A stretch of 8,670 bases of DNA from NCBI GenBank assembly GCA_003230635.1, contig QIFF01000116.1, forward strand, positions 1 through 8,670. The letters are read 5' to 3'. Shown one piece after another: positions 1 to 5,626 of this stretch; position 1 is the first letter of the stretch, and every line of letters begins with the position of its first letter. The stretch is from a bacterium. Lineage in GTDB: Bacteria; SZUA-182. The notes under the pieces are model-generated. The model was not told the DNA's origin. It worked only from the letters and a program-made list of their open reading frames with translations, and did not search any database. A program made the position numbers and the translations under genes.

Positions 1-1076
1 GGCGGCAGGTTTCCGACCTGGACATGATTGCGGTGGGGGCTTTTAGTCCCCTGGATGGTTTTATGTGCCGCGAAGATTATTTGACGGTCTTGGATTTGAA
101 GCGCCTGAGCAACGGCCTGCCCTGGACAATTCCCATTACTCTGTCAGTCGGCAAGAAGGAGGCGGAGCGCTATAAGGAAGGCGAAGATGTTGCCCTGTAT
201 GAGGACAAAAGGCTTTTAGGGGTATTGCATTTGCAGGAAAAGTGGGAGTGCGACAAGGAACGCGAGGCCGAGGCGGTCTATCTGACCACAGACCTGGCCC
301 ATCCCGGAGTAAAATACCTCCAGGAGATGGGAGATGTCCTGTTGGGGGGCAGGATTTCCCTGCTCAAGCGCCCTAAAGAGGGATCTCTTCATGACCACAA
401 ACTGGACCCCAGGGAAACCCGTCTTCTTTTTAGGAAAAAGGGCTGGAAGCGAGTGGTTGCCTTTCAGACGCGCAACCCCATCCACCGCGCCCACGAGTAT
501 ATCCAAAAGTGCGCCCTGGAAAAGTGCGCCCTGGAAGTGGTGGACGGCCTGCTTTTGCACCCCCTGATGGGAGCAACCAAAAGCGACGACATTCCGGCCG
601 GGGTGCGCATGAAATGCTATCAACTGTTACTCGAAAAATACTATCCCCAGGATCGGGTTGTGCTCTCAATCTTTCCCGCCGCCATGCGCTACGCCGGGCC
701 GCGGGAGGCTATTTTCCATGCCCTGGTGCGCAAGAACTACGGCTGCACCCATTTCATCGTCGGCCGCGATCACGCAGGAGTAGGCAATTACTACGGTACC
801 TACGATGCCCATTACATCTTCAATGATTTTGAACCCGAAGAGATTGGTATTACCCCTATGTTCTTTGAGCACGCCTTTTACTGCACCTGTTGTAATGGAA
901 TGGCCACCGCCAAGACCTGCCCCCACGGGCCGTCTGACCGCATATTCTTGAGTGGAACCGCGGTGCGGGAGAAGCTGCGCAGAGGGGAAGACCTTCCCAA
1001 GGAGTTCACCCGCCCCGAAGTTGCCCAGGTGCTGATGGACAGCATCCGCCGGATGGAAATCGGGATGGGACTATAA
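1..1076 (+). CDS. sat: Sulfate adenylyltransferase (ATP sulfurylase), 5'-truncated by window edge
   Basis: Makes adenylyl sulfate (APS) and pyrophosphate from ATP and sulfate in the cytoplasm, or runs in reverse in sulfur oxidisers. The frame is open to the first base and encodes V-S-D-L-D before the first ATG at 24, matching the conserved SDLxxIAxGAFSPLxGFM region, so that ATG is internal and the N-terminus lies outside. Counting from the ATG at 24: [10 protein letters not shown] with the HxxH nucleotide motif at 148-157, [12 protein letters not shown] at 222-233, GRDHAGVG at 247-254, and a cysteine cluster (C287, C289, C290, C299, H301) resembling the zinc site of many single-domain bacterial and archaeal enzymes. 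No APS-kinase domain follows, so this is the stand-alone form. Oddity: the five residues KCALE are repeated in tandem (162-171) through a 15-bp duplication. No aprAB or qmo gene is visible, so the direction of the reaction cannot be judged. The family call is very secure. Confidence 0.97.
   Translation, partial: RQVSDLDMIAVGAFSPLDGFMCREDYLTVLDLKRLSNGLPWTIPITLSVGKKEAERYKEGEDVALYEDKRLLGVLHLQEKWECDKEREAEAVYLTTDLAHPGVKYLQEMGDVLLGGRISLLKRPKEGSLHDHKLDPRETRLLFRKKGWKRVVAFQTRNPIHRAHEYIQKCALEKCALEVVDGLLLHPLMGATKSDDIPAGVRMKCYQLLLEKYYPQDRVVLSIFPAAMRYAGPREAIFHALVRKNYGCTHFIVGRDHAGVGNYYGTYDAHYIFNDFEPEEIGITPMFFEHAFYCTCCNGMATAKTCPHGPSDRIFLSGTAVREKLRRGEDLPKEFTRPEVAQVLMDSIRRMEIGMGL
505..536 (+). repeat. 15-bp in-frame tandem duplication inside sat
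   Basis: The unit aaaagtgcgccctgg (505-519) is followed at once by an identical copy (520-534), and the period-15 match runs through 536. It duplicates K-C-A-L-E without breaking the frame. It lies just after the HRAH motif, where family members from memory read HRAHEYLQKxALExVDGL with a single copy. Confidence 0.95.
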
Positions 1077-1085
1077 GGATATTTT

Positions 1086-1110
1086 AACCACAGAGGACAC
1101 AGAGGAAAAC
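1086..1110. repeat. Single arm of the ACCACAGAG palindromic repeat
   Basis: The stretch accacagaggacacagagg starts 11 bases after the sat stop. The same arm with its inverted partner (ctctgtgttctctgtggt) occurs twice more in this window (3381-3586 and 5391-5587). Here no inverted partner is found before fxsA, so the copy looks one-sided. Confidence 0.85.
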
Positions 1111-1114
1111 AATT

Positions 1115-1224
1115 TCAAATGTCAAAATCCAAAGTTCAAATGAAATCCAAATACCAAATGTCAAAAATTTTGTCATTTGAGCTTTGACATTCATTTGACA
1201 TTTGGGCTTTGGCATTTGTCATTT
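1115..1224. repeat. Long imperfect inverted repeat, CAAATGTC/GACATTTG family
   Basis: Variants of caaatgtcaaa, ccaaagttcaaatg and caaatgtcaaaaatttt fill the left half; the right half carries inverted versions (tttgacattcatttgacat, tttggcatttgtcattt). The centre at about 1156-1180 is itself nearly palindromic. It could form a long AT-rich hairpin after sat. Arms of the same family form the middle shell of the nested element at 5391-5587. No coding potential is visible. Confidence 0.85.
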
Positions 1225-1262
1225 AAAGCTCTATCCCGTTACTCCTGCCAAAAAGGCTTAGC

Positions 1263-1667
1263 ATGCTCCTAAAGCTATTTCTCCTTTTTACAGTAGTCCC
1301 CCTGCTAGAGCTGACCGTTTTAATCAAAATGGGCACAATTATCGGGACAACGAATACAATTGCGCTGATTTTGTTGACCGGAGTCGGTGGTGCCGCTCTG
1401 GCCAAAAGTCAGGGGTTATATGTAATTAGCAGGATTCAAAGCGATTTGCAGGAAGGGAGGCTGCCGGCCGAGGAATTGCTGAACGGGGCCTTTGTGCTGG
1501 CAGGAGGGATTTTGCTGCTCACCCCCGGCTTTATAACCGATACCATGGGGTTTATTCTCCTGATTCCCTTTAGCCGCAACTTATGCAAAAAATGGCTGCG
1601 CCATAAGCTGGAGCAAAAAATAGCTTCGGGGGGGAATATTTATATGGATTGGCAGGGATTCCACTAG
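1263..1667 (+). CDS. fxsA: FxsA-family membrane protein
   Basis: A 134-residue integral membrane protein of the FxsA family. In E. coli, high-copy fxsA relieves F-exclusion of phage T7; the cellular role of the family is otherwise unclear. The N-terminal hydrophobic stretch (about 2-25) is followed by a second (about 30-48), a short amphipathic region with EGRLPAEEL, then the family hallmark LLLTPGFITDTMGF at about 80-93 and a basic, cytoplasmic-looking tail (RNLCKKWLRHKLEQK). Length is near the family norm. The ATG at 1263 is the first Met and has a weak AAGG about eight bases upstream. It stands alone, separated from sat by repeats and converging on the SUMF1-like gene with only ten bases between stop codons. 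No terminator is visible there. Confidence 0.92.
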   Translation: MLLKLFLLFTVVPLLELTVLIKMGTIIGTTNTIALILLTGVGGAALAKSQGLYVISRIQSDLQEGRLPAEELLNGAFVLAGGILLLTPGFITDTMGFILLIPFSRNLCKKWLRHKLEQKIASGGNIYMDWQGFH

Positions 1668-1677
1668 GCGGCCAGCA

Positions 1678-2493
1678 TTAGCGGACACAGCGAAACCCGA
1701 CGGTGCTGTTGCAGTCATCGGGCATGTCAAAGTCGCGGTCTGTGCAGCGCAGGTAGAACTCCGGGTTCATGTAAGAGCCGCCGCGGATGACGCGATATGC
1801 CCCGCTATACCCTCCCTGGGGGTTTTTTTGAGGGCTTGTTTTATAATAGTGAGGGTCATAGCGGTCAGCCACCCACTCGGCAACATTCCCCGCCATCTGA
1901 AGAACTCCGTAGGGTGAAGCCCCCGCCGCCAAGGCAGAAACCTCCTTAAGGGTCTTATGACCCTCCCACTGGCGGCCGAAGTTGGCCCGCTTTGCATCCG
2001 GCGGCTCATTTCCCCAGGGGTAGCGCCGCTGATCTGTTCCCCGCGCCGCCTTTTCCCACTCGGCCTCGGTAGGAAGGCGTTTTCCCGCCCACTTGGCATA
2101 GGCTGCCGCATCTTCCCAGCATACATTTGTTACCGGTAGTTGGGCAATCCCTGCCGGGAGTGAGCCATCATCCTGCCACATATCATACTTGGGATTGGTG
2201 CGGTTGAACGGGATGCGATGCCCTGTTTCTTGCACAAACTTTTTATACTGGGCATTGCTCACCTCATACTTATCAATGTAAAAAGCCTCCAGATAGACCT
2301 TATGCGGGGGCCGCTCGTCGGGATACCACTCCTTGCTCCCCATTGTAAACTCCCCCGCAGGAATTGGTACCATCTGTGCCCCATCCTTCTCATTCACTAT
2401 GCTGGAAGGAAGTTGCTGGGCCGATACCAACCCCGCTGGAATAGACAGCACAAGTAAAATCACCCCTATTTTTGTCCAGGTTAAGCGCTGCAT
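1678..2493 (-). CDS. Secreted SUMF1/FGE-sulfatase-fold protein lacking the FGE cysteines
   Basis: A 271-residue protein with a signal peptide (basic start, hydrophobic 8-22, cleavage likely after VSA at about 23-25), so it is exported. Residues 41-270 form one FGE-sulfatase domain: MVPIPAGEFTMGS (41-53), FYIDKYEVSNAQYKKFV (71-87), PVTNVCWEDAAAYAKW (120-135), KRLPTEAEWEKAARG (138-152), QMAGNVAEWVADRY (199-212), RVIRGGSYMN (234-243) and VGFRCVR (265-271). In true formylglycine-generating enzyme the GGSYM motif continues with the copper-binding cysteine pair (human C336 and C341). Here the following residues are N-P-E-F-Y-L, so both are absent and sulfatase activation is unlikely. Related exported domains are usually annotated 'formylglycine-generating enzyme family' with unknown role. 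The start is supported by AAGGGGG six to seven bases upstream of ATG 2493. It is monocistronic, with no sulfatase nearby. Confidence 0.9.
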   Translation of the reverse strand: MQRLTWTKIGVILLVLSIPAGLVSAQQLPSSIVNEKDGAQMVPIPAGEFTMGSKEWYPDERPPHKVYLEAFYIDKYEVSNAQYKKFVQETGHRIPFNRTNPKYDMWQDDGSLPAGIAQLPVTNVCWEDAAAYAKWAGKRLPTEAEWEKAARGTDQRRYPWGNEPPDAKRANFGRQWEGHKTLKEVSALAAGASPYGVLQMAGNVAEWVADRYDPHYYKTSPQKNPQGGYSGAYRVIRGGSYMNPEFYLRCTDRDFDMPDDCNSTVGFRCVR

Positions 2494-2579
2494 GACAACC
2501 CCCTTCTTTTGGAATATAAGCTAAGACTTATTTATGCAATCTATATACCAGAAGATTAGAAGGTAGAAGGTAGTAGCAA
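2494..2579. other. Upstream region of the SUMF1-like gene
   Basis: AT-rich stretch carrying the ribosome site of the minus-strand gene (complement of 2500-2506). A loose -35/-10 pair can be imagined on the minus strand (TTGCAT and TATATT, 15-base spacing), but it is too weak to call. The segment from 2554 to 2579 is G/A-rich with no recognised signal. Confidence 0.4.
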
Positions 2580-2660
2580 GTAGGTTGGGTTGAGGTACGA
2601 AACCCAACAATTACCAGGGGTTATTTTTTGTTGGGTTTCATTTCATTCAACCCAACCTAC
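2580..2660. repeat. GTAGGTTGGGTT palindromic intergenic repeat (81 bp)
   Basis: Two nested perfect stems: gtaggttgggttga (2580-2593) with tcaacccaacctac (2647-2660), and gaaacccaacaa (2599-2610) with ttgttgggtttc (2628-2639). Repeats built on GTAGGTTGGGTT...AACCCAACA are scattered through many unrelated bacterial genomes as short non-coding palindromes. This copy lies upstream of, and divergent to, the SUMF1-like gene. It has no ORF. Confidence 0.92.
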
Positions 2661-2681
2661 TCCCAAACCAGGAGTAAAACT

Positions 2682-2780
2682 ATGGCAGGCATGGCAATTT
2701 ATGGCAAACATGCCTCAGTAAAAACAAAAAAGCCTGCACGCAACTATGCAATCTTTTTCTGTTTGATTCTTTATGGGTAG
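2682..2780 (+). CDS. Possible 32-aa small protein
   Basis: ATG 2682 to TAG 2780 encodes 32 residues beginning MAGMAIYGKHASVKTKKPAR and ending in a hydrophobic NYAIFFCLILYG. AGGAG at 2670-2674 sits seven bases upstream of the ATG, an optimal Shine-Dalgarno layout and unusual by chance in a non-coding stretch. The basic middle and hydrophobic C-terminus would suit a small membrane-associated peptide. Its last codons overlap the -35 box of the promoter at 2763-2792. No family is recognised; it may be spurious. The sequence also holds a perfect 7-bp hairpin (2687-2693 with 2709-2715). Confidence 0.35.
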   Translation: MAGMAIYGKHASVKTKKPARNYAIFFCLILYG

Positions 2781-2792
2781 GGATGCTATAAT
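2763..2792 (+). promoter_or_regulatory. Sigma-70-type promoter with extended -10
   Basis: TTGATT (2763-2768), an 18-base spacer, then TATAAT (2787-2792) preceded by TG one base upstream (TGCTATAAT). This is the best promoter match in the window. Transcription would start near 2799, giving a leader of about 105 bases before the LOG-like gene. Confidence 0.7.
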
Positions 2793-2803
2793 GACAAATA
2801 TTA

Positions 2804-2825
2804 AGGGCATTTTTCAAGGTGCCCT
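2804..2825 (+). other. Hairpin at the start of the LOG-like gene leader
   Basis: agggca (2804-2809) pairs with tgccct (2820-2825) around a ten-base loop, starting about five bases after the predicted transcription start. No U-run follows directly, so it is not a convincing terminator. It may protect the 5' end or be part of a larger fold with the T-arm-like stem at 2860-2876. Confidence 0.4.
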
Positions 2826-2903
2826 ACACTTAAAATTTCTTTGGGGAGAGTAGAATATCAGCGGTTCAAATCTGCTCGCTCTGACGATCTGGGGAACAAA
2901 CCT

Positions 2904-3368
2904 TTGCCAACCCAACAACCACAAATTGCGGTGATTGGAGCCGGTGCTTGTGATGAGGCCGCCAGTGCCCAGGCTGAAGAGGTGGGGCGGCAGATTGCCC
3001 GGCGGGGTGGGATTCTGCTTTGCGGTGGTCTGGGCGGGGTGATGGCGGCTGCGGCCCGGGGTGCTCAGGAGGCCGGGGGAATTACCCTGGGGATTTTGCC
3101 CGGCGCCAACACCCAAGAGGCCAATCCTTATATTGCAATTAAGCTGGCCACTAACCTGGGGCATGCACGCAACGTTTTGCTTGCTCATTCGGCGGACGCT
3201 CTGATTGCGGTGGCCGGTAGTTACGGGACTTTGTCCGAGATTGCCATTGCCTTAAAGATTGGCAAGCCGGTGGTGGTTTTAAACAGTTGGCAGCCAACTT
3301 CAGAGGTAATCGTTGCCGATAGCCCTGAGGATGCGGTGAATAAGGCTTTTGCGGCTATTGGTGGGTAA
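2904..3368 (+). CDS. LOG/DprA-related Rossmann-fold protein (TIGR00725-like)
   Basis: A protein of about 154 residues with the core of the lysine-decarboxylase-like/LOG superfamily: QIAVIGAGAC (7-16), GGLGGVM (41-47), GILPG (63-67), LGHARN (85-90) and AGSYGTLSEIAIAL (104-117). The GxxGTxxE signature is intact. LOG enzymes release free cytokinin-type bases from nucleotide monophosphates; the short bacterial subgroup seen here has no settled function, so the activity is not assigned. Start: the frame extends up to TTG 2841, which lacks a Shine-Dalgarno and would add 21 residues unlike the family. TTG 2904 (numbering used here) has GGGGAA about seven bases upstream and gives the usual family length, so I prefer it, though no ATG is available. 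It is likely expressed alone from the promoter at 2763-2792. Confidence 0.82.
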   Translation: MPTQQPQIAVIGAGACDEAASAQAEEVGRQIARRGGILLCGGLGGVMAAAARGAQEAGGITLGILPGANTQEANPYIAIKLATNLGHARNVLLAHSADALIAVAGSYGTLSEIAIALKIGKPVVVLNSWQPTSEVIVADSPEDAVNKAFAAIGG

Positions 3369-3380
3369 AGAAAAGATGGA

Positions 3381-3586
3381 ACCACAGAGTGCACAGAGGA
3401 ATTCTCTGTGTTCTCCAAATCTTAGCTATTTTGGACTAAATAGTTGGCTTGTTGATTAATTTTAATGTAGGCATGTCCCAGAGAAATCTGGGCAAGATTG
3501 AAAGAAGGCATAAAAATTAACTGCTTAGAGGACACAGAGGGGAGGGAGTTATTGATACTTAATATTTTCTCTGTGTTCTCTGTGGT
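3381..3586. repeat. Composite ACCACAGAG repeat with a folded insert
   Basis: The left arm accacagagtgcacagagg (3381-3399) is followed by inverted ctctgtgttctcc (3404-3416), so CACAGAG 3392-3398 can pair with CTCTGTG 3404-3410. A second pair is agaggacacagagg (3527-3540) and ctctgtgttctctgtggt (3569-3586). The 110 bases between the two pairs hold their own palindromes (separate entry). It lies between the LOG-like gene and nlpD and has no ORF of note. Confidence 0.85.
3426..3523. other. Structured AT-rich insert with GNRA-loop hairpin
   Basis: Three inverted repeats: CTATTT 3426-3431 with AAATAG 3438-3443; CCCAGA 3477-3482 with TCTGGG 3487-3492 closing a GAAA tetraloop; and an imperfect outer stem gattaattttaatg (3454-3467) with cataaaaattaactg (3509-3523). 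It does not match any RNA family I recognise. Confidence 0.45.
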
Positions 3587-3612
3587 TGGTTTTGTTGTCT
3601 GAGGGGTGATGA

Positions 3613-4374
3613 ATGCTCCTGCCCAGGCGAGGTGGGAATTGGATATTAGCTCTGCTGCTTTTGCTTGTTCTGGGTGCCTGGGCTGGCTGTGCCCGCTCGG
3701 GGTATGTGCGCAGGCGCTATCCCGCCCGCTATCGGCGGGGTAAGCTCAGGGGCGTCATTCATACCGTTGGCAAGGGGGAAACCCTTTGGCGGATTGCTAA
3801 GACTTACGGTTTAAAGCTGAGCTACCTGGCCAGAGCTAACCGGATTAAAGACCCGCACAAGCTAAGAGTGGGCCAGAGGCTTTTCATCCCCGGGGTTAAA
3901 AAAGTTCTACGGGTGCCGGCTTACCGGCCAAAGGCTTTAACCAGGAAACGCCGACGGAAAAAGACGCCGCCCCGCTTGTCCGCCCGGGCTCGGGGCAGTT
4001 TTTTGGGCTGGCCGGTTAAGGGTCGGGTGAGTTCCCCCTTTGGCATGCGCTGGGGCAGTAAGCATGAGGGGATTGATATTGCGGCAGCGGCAGGGACTAA
4101 AATTAAAGCTGCGGCCGGAGGTAAGGTAATTTACTCCGATAATAAGATGCGTTACTATGGGAATGTGGTTATTATCAAGCATCAGGGCGGTTACTTTAGC
4201 GTTTATGCCCATAATTCGGCTAATCTGGTTAGGGCAGGGACAGTGGTGAAACAGGGGCAGGTAATTGCCAAGGTAGGCCAGAGCGGGCGAGCTACAGGCC
4301 CTCACTTGCATTTTGAAATCAGGCAAGGGGAGCGGCCGATTAACCCGCTGCTTTATTTACCGTCTCGCTGGTAA
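3613..4374 (+). CDS. nlpD: LysM/M23 peptidoglycan hydrolase lipoprotein, NlpD-like
   Basis: A 253-residue envelope protein. Residues 1-26 look like a lipoprotein signal (RR, Leu-rich core 11-20, cysteine at 26 in WAGC; W at -3 is not canonical). A LysM peptidoglycan-binding domain spans about 49-93 (HTVGKGETLWRIAKTYG ... RVGQRLFIPG), a strongly basic linker 96-127, and an M23 LytM domain 132-248. The metal ligands H151 and D155 (HEGIDIA) and H233 (HLHF), and the catalytic histidines H200 (YAHN) and H231, are all present. It could therefore be an active DD-endopeptidase, unlike E. coli NlpD, which is degenerate and only activates the amidase AmiC. ATG 3613 has GAGGGG about seven bases upstream. 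It lies 61 bases before an RpoS-like sigma gene, the nlpD-rpoS order known in proteobacteria, which is why I use that symbol. Confidence 0.92.
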   Translation: MLLPRRGGNWILALLLLLVLGAWAGCARSGYVRRRYPARYRRGKLRGVIHTVGKGETLWRIAKTYGLKLSYLARANRIKDPHKLRVGQRLFIPGVKKVLRVPAYRPKALTRKRRRKKTPPRLSARARGSFLGWPVKGRVSSPFGMRWGSKHEGIDIAAAAGTKIKAAAGGKVIYSDNKMRYYGNVVIIKHQGGYFSVYAHNSANLVRAGTVVKQGQVIAKVGQSGRATGPHLHFEIRQGERPINPLLYLPSRW

Positions 4375-4427
4375 AAAGCTTTGAATAACCACCCGCTGGA
4401 CGAACAACCTGAGCAGCGGGGAGCTTT
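4375..4427 (+). promoter_or_regulatory. Two-tier stem in the rpoS leader
   Basis: Between the nlpD stop and the rpoS ribosome site, AAAGCT (4375-4380) can pair with AGCTTT (4422-4427), and CCCGCTG (4392-4398) pairs perfectly with CAGCGGG (4414-4420). A second CCCGCTG at 4344-4350 inside nlpD could compete for the same CAGCGGG. The fold ends next to the Shine-Dalgarno AAGGAG (4428-4433) and partly covers the A/U stretch before it. No U-run follows, so control of translation is more likely than termination. Confidence 0.5.
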
Positions 4428-4435
4428 AAGGAGAG

Positions 4436-5383
4436 ATGTTGTTTCCTGATTACGATGATCCTGAAGTTCTGGGTGCAGGGGAGAGTGTTTCTGCCGCCCG
4501 CCAGGCCCGGGACCAAGAGAAGGAAACCGGCGGGGAGAAAGGGAGAGATGGTACTCATGATACGATCCGCCGCTATTTCCAGGATATCAGCAAGCTGTCC
4601 ATGTTGTCGGCGGATGAGGAGCGGGCTCTAGCCATGCGGGTCAGGGCAGGGGATCTCCAGGCGCGGGAACAGATGATTAACAGTAATTTGCGCCTGGTAG
4701 TCAGTATTGCCAAGAGGTATCTTAATTGCGGTTTGCCCCTTTCCGATTTGATTGCCGAGGGCAATCTGGGCCTGATTAAGACAGTGGAAAAGTTCCGGCC
4801 TGAAATGGGTTACCGTTTTAGCACCTATGCCACCTGGTGGATCCGCCAGGCCATTGTCAGGGCCTTGGCCAAGCAGACGCGCACAATTCGTCTGCCGGTT
4901 AACGTGGCCGAGCAGGTGAATCGTTTTTTAAGGGTTTTGCGGGGCATGGTGCAAAAACTGGGGCGCGACCCTACCTCCAGCGAACTTGCTGAAGAGATGT
5001 CGCTGACTCCAGAACAGATTACCCGCATCAAGACTCTCATTCAATCCCCGACTTCACTGGAAAGTGAGATTGGTACCCCGGAAGATAAAGGCTCCCTCAA
5101 GGACCTGATTGAAGACCGGGCTGCGATTTCACCGATTGAGGCTACTCAAATCAAGAGACGGCGGGAAAAGATTGCCCTCCTGATGGGGGGATTATCTGAA
5201 CAGGAGAGAAAAGTGCTTACCCTGCGCTTTGGTTTGGAGGATGGAGAACCTAAAACCCTGGAAGCTATTGGAGTGGTGTTTAGCCTTACCCGGGAAAGAA
5301 TCCGCCAGATTGAAAGCTCGGCCTTGAAGAAACTGCGCCGCCTTCTGCTGCGCAGGGACATTGGAATTTCGGAATTACTTTAA
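4436..5383 (+). CDS. rpoS: Sigma-70 family group 1/2 sigma factor, RpoS-like
   Basis: A 315-residue RNA polymerase sigma subunit. After a poorly conserved acidic/charged N-terminus (1-41), region 1.2 covers about 42-75 (DTIRRYFQDISKLSMLSADEE), region 2 about 76-150 (NLRLVVSIAKRY, LIAEGNLGLIKTVEKF, YRFSTYATWWIRQAI; the last reads the -10 box), region 3 about 152-230, and region 4 about 240-305 (LSEQERKVLTLRFGL, then the helix-turn-helix LEAIGVVFSLTRERIRQIE that reads the -35 box). It lacks the long region 1.1 and non-conserved insert of housekeeping RpoD, which together with length and the nlpD neighbour favours RpoS. A second, non-stationary-phase group 2 sigma remains possible. Start: AAGGAG is only two bases from ATG 4436, so the in-frame TTG at 4439 (five bases) may compete. 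Upstream in-frame stop TAA 4427 rules out a longer form. Confidence 0.93.
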   Translation: MLFPDYDDPEVLGAGESVSAARQARDQEKETGGEKGRDGTHDTIRRYFQDISKLSMLSADEERALAMRVRAGDLQAREQMINSNLRLVVSIAKRYLNCGLPLSDLIAEGNLGLIKTVEKFRPEMGYRFSTYATWWIRQAIVRALAKQTRTIRLPVNVAEQVNRFLRVLRGMVQKLGRDPTSSELAEEMSLTPEQITRIKTLIQSPTSLESEIGTPEDKGSLKDLIEDRAAISPIEATQIKRRREKIALLMGGLSEQERKVLTLRFGLEDGEPKTLEAIGVVFSLTRERIRQIESSALKKLRRLLLRRDIGISELL

Positions 5384-5411
5384 AAGATGAACCACAGAGT
5401 ACACAGAGAAA

Positions 5412-5560
5412 TGACAAATGTCAAAGTTCAAATGCCAAAACCTTAATTAGGACGCTGATAAACGCAGATTTGCAGGATTATCAAAAAGAAAAGAAAAAAA
5501 TCAGCGTTAATCTGCGAAAATCTGCGTCCTATTTTTTGAACTTGGATTTTGGCATTTGAA
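5412..5560. repeat. Middle shell: CAAATGTCAAAGTTCAAATG inverted repeat
   Basis: The left arm contains caaatgtcaaagttcaaatg; the right arm contains ttgaacttggattttggcat, whose complement has the same word order with small gaps. This is the same family as the element at 1115-1224, here split around a third repeat. Confidence 0.8.
5448..5531. repeat. Innermost repeat: TAGGACGC...GCGTCCTA
   Basis: TAGGACGC (5448-5455) pairs with GCGTCCTA (5524-5531) and CGCAGATT (5463-5470) with AATCTGCG (5509-5516), around an A-rich centre. It belongs to the common GACGCTGATAAACGCAGAT-type palindromes known from many bacterial intergenic regions. Confidence 0.88.
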
Positions 5561-5626
5561 ATTGTTTTCCTCTGTGTTCTCTGTGGTTAGGTTTTGAGGA
5601 TTCCACTTTACCCAAAAGGAGGAAAG

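Larger units (their letters stand above)
5391..5587. repeat. Nested palindromic repeat: outer ACCACAGAG shell
   Basis: Outer arms accacagagtacacagag (5391-5408) and ctctgtgttctctgtggt (5570-5587) match as inverted copies at 17 of 18 positions. Between them lies a second inverted pair (5412-5440 and 5532-5560), and inside that a third (5448-5531). The whole could fold into one long hairpin after the rpoS stop and before apt. Confidence 0.9.

Noticed and set aside
216..926. Open frames of 79-135 codons on the minus strand and in other plus frames inside sat
   Set aside because: They are shadows of a very clear Sat reading frame and show no domain, ribosome site or family resemblance.
1678..2493. 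True formylglycine-generating enzyme (sulfatase activator)
   Set aside because: The essential cysteine pair in the GGSYM region is missing and there is no sulfatase in the window.
2687..2737. Intrinsic terminator from the AGGCATG/CATGCCT or GCAGGC/GCCTGC stems
   Set aside because: Neither strand has a following T-run, and no gene ends close enough to need it.
2857..2887. Functional tRNA gene
   Set aside because: Only a T-arm and a 3' acceptor-like strand are seen; no D-arm, anticodon arm or matching 5' acceptor strand exists upstream.
2841..2903. Extended N-terminus of the LOG-like protein from TTG 2841
   Set aside because: No Shine-Dalgarno before 2841, the extra 21 residues are outside the family core, and the stretch coincides with the leader carrying the T-arm-like fold.
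1086..5590. CRISPR array
   Set aside because: The repeats are palindromic, unevenly spaced, separated by genes and lack regular spacers; no cas gene is present.
5594..5626. Longer apt from TTG 5594
   Set aside because: The perfect AAAGGAGG before ATG 5627 and the normal 171-residue Apt length favour the shorter form.
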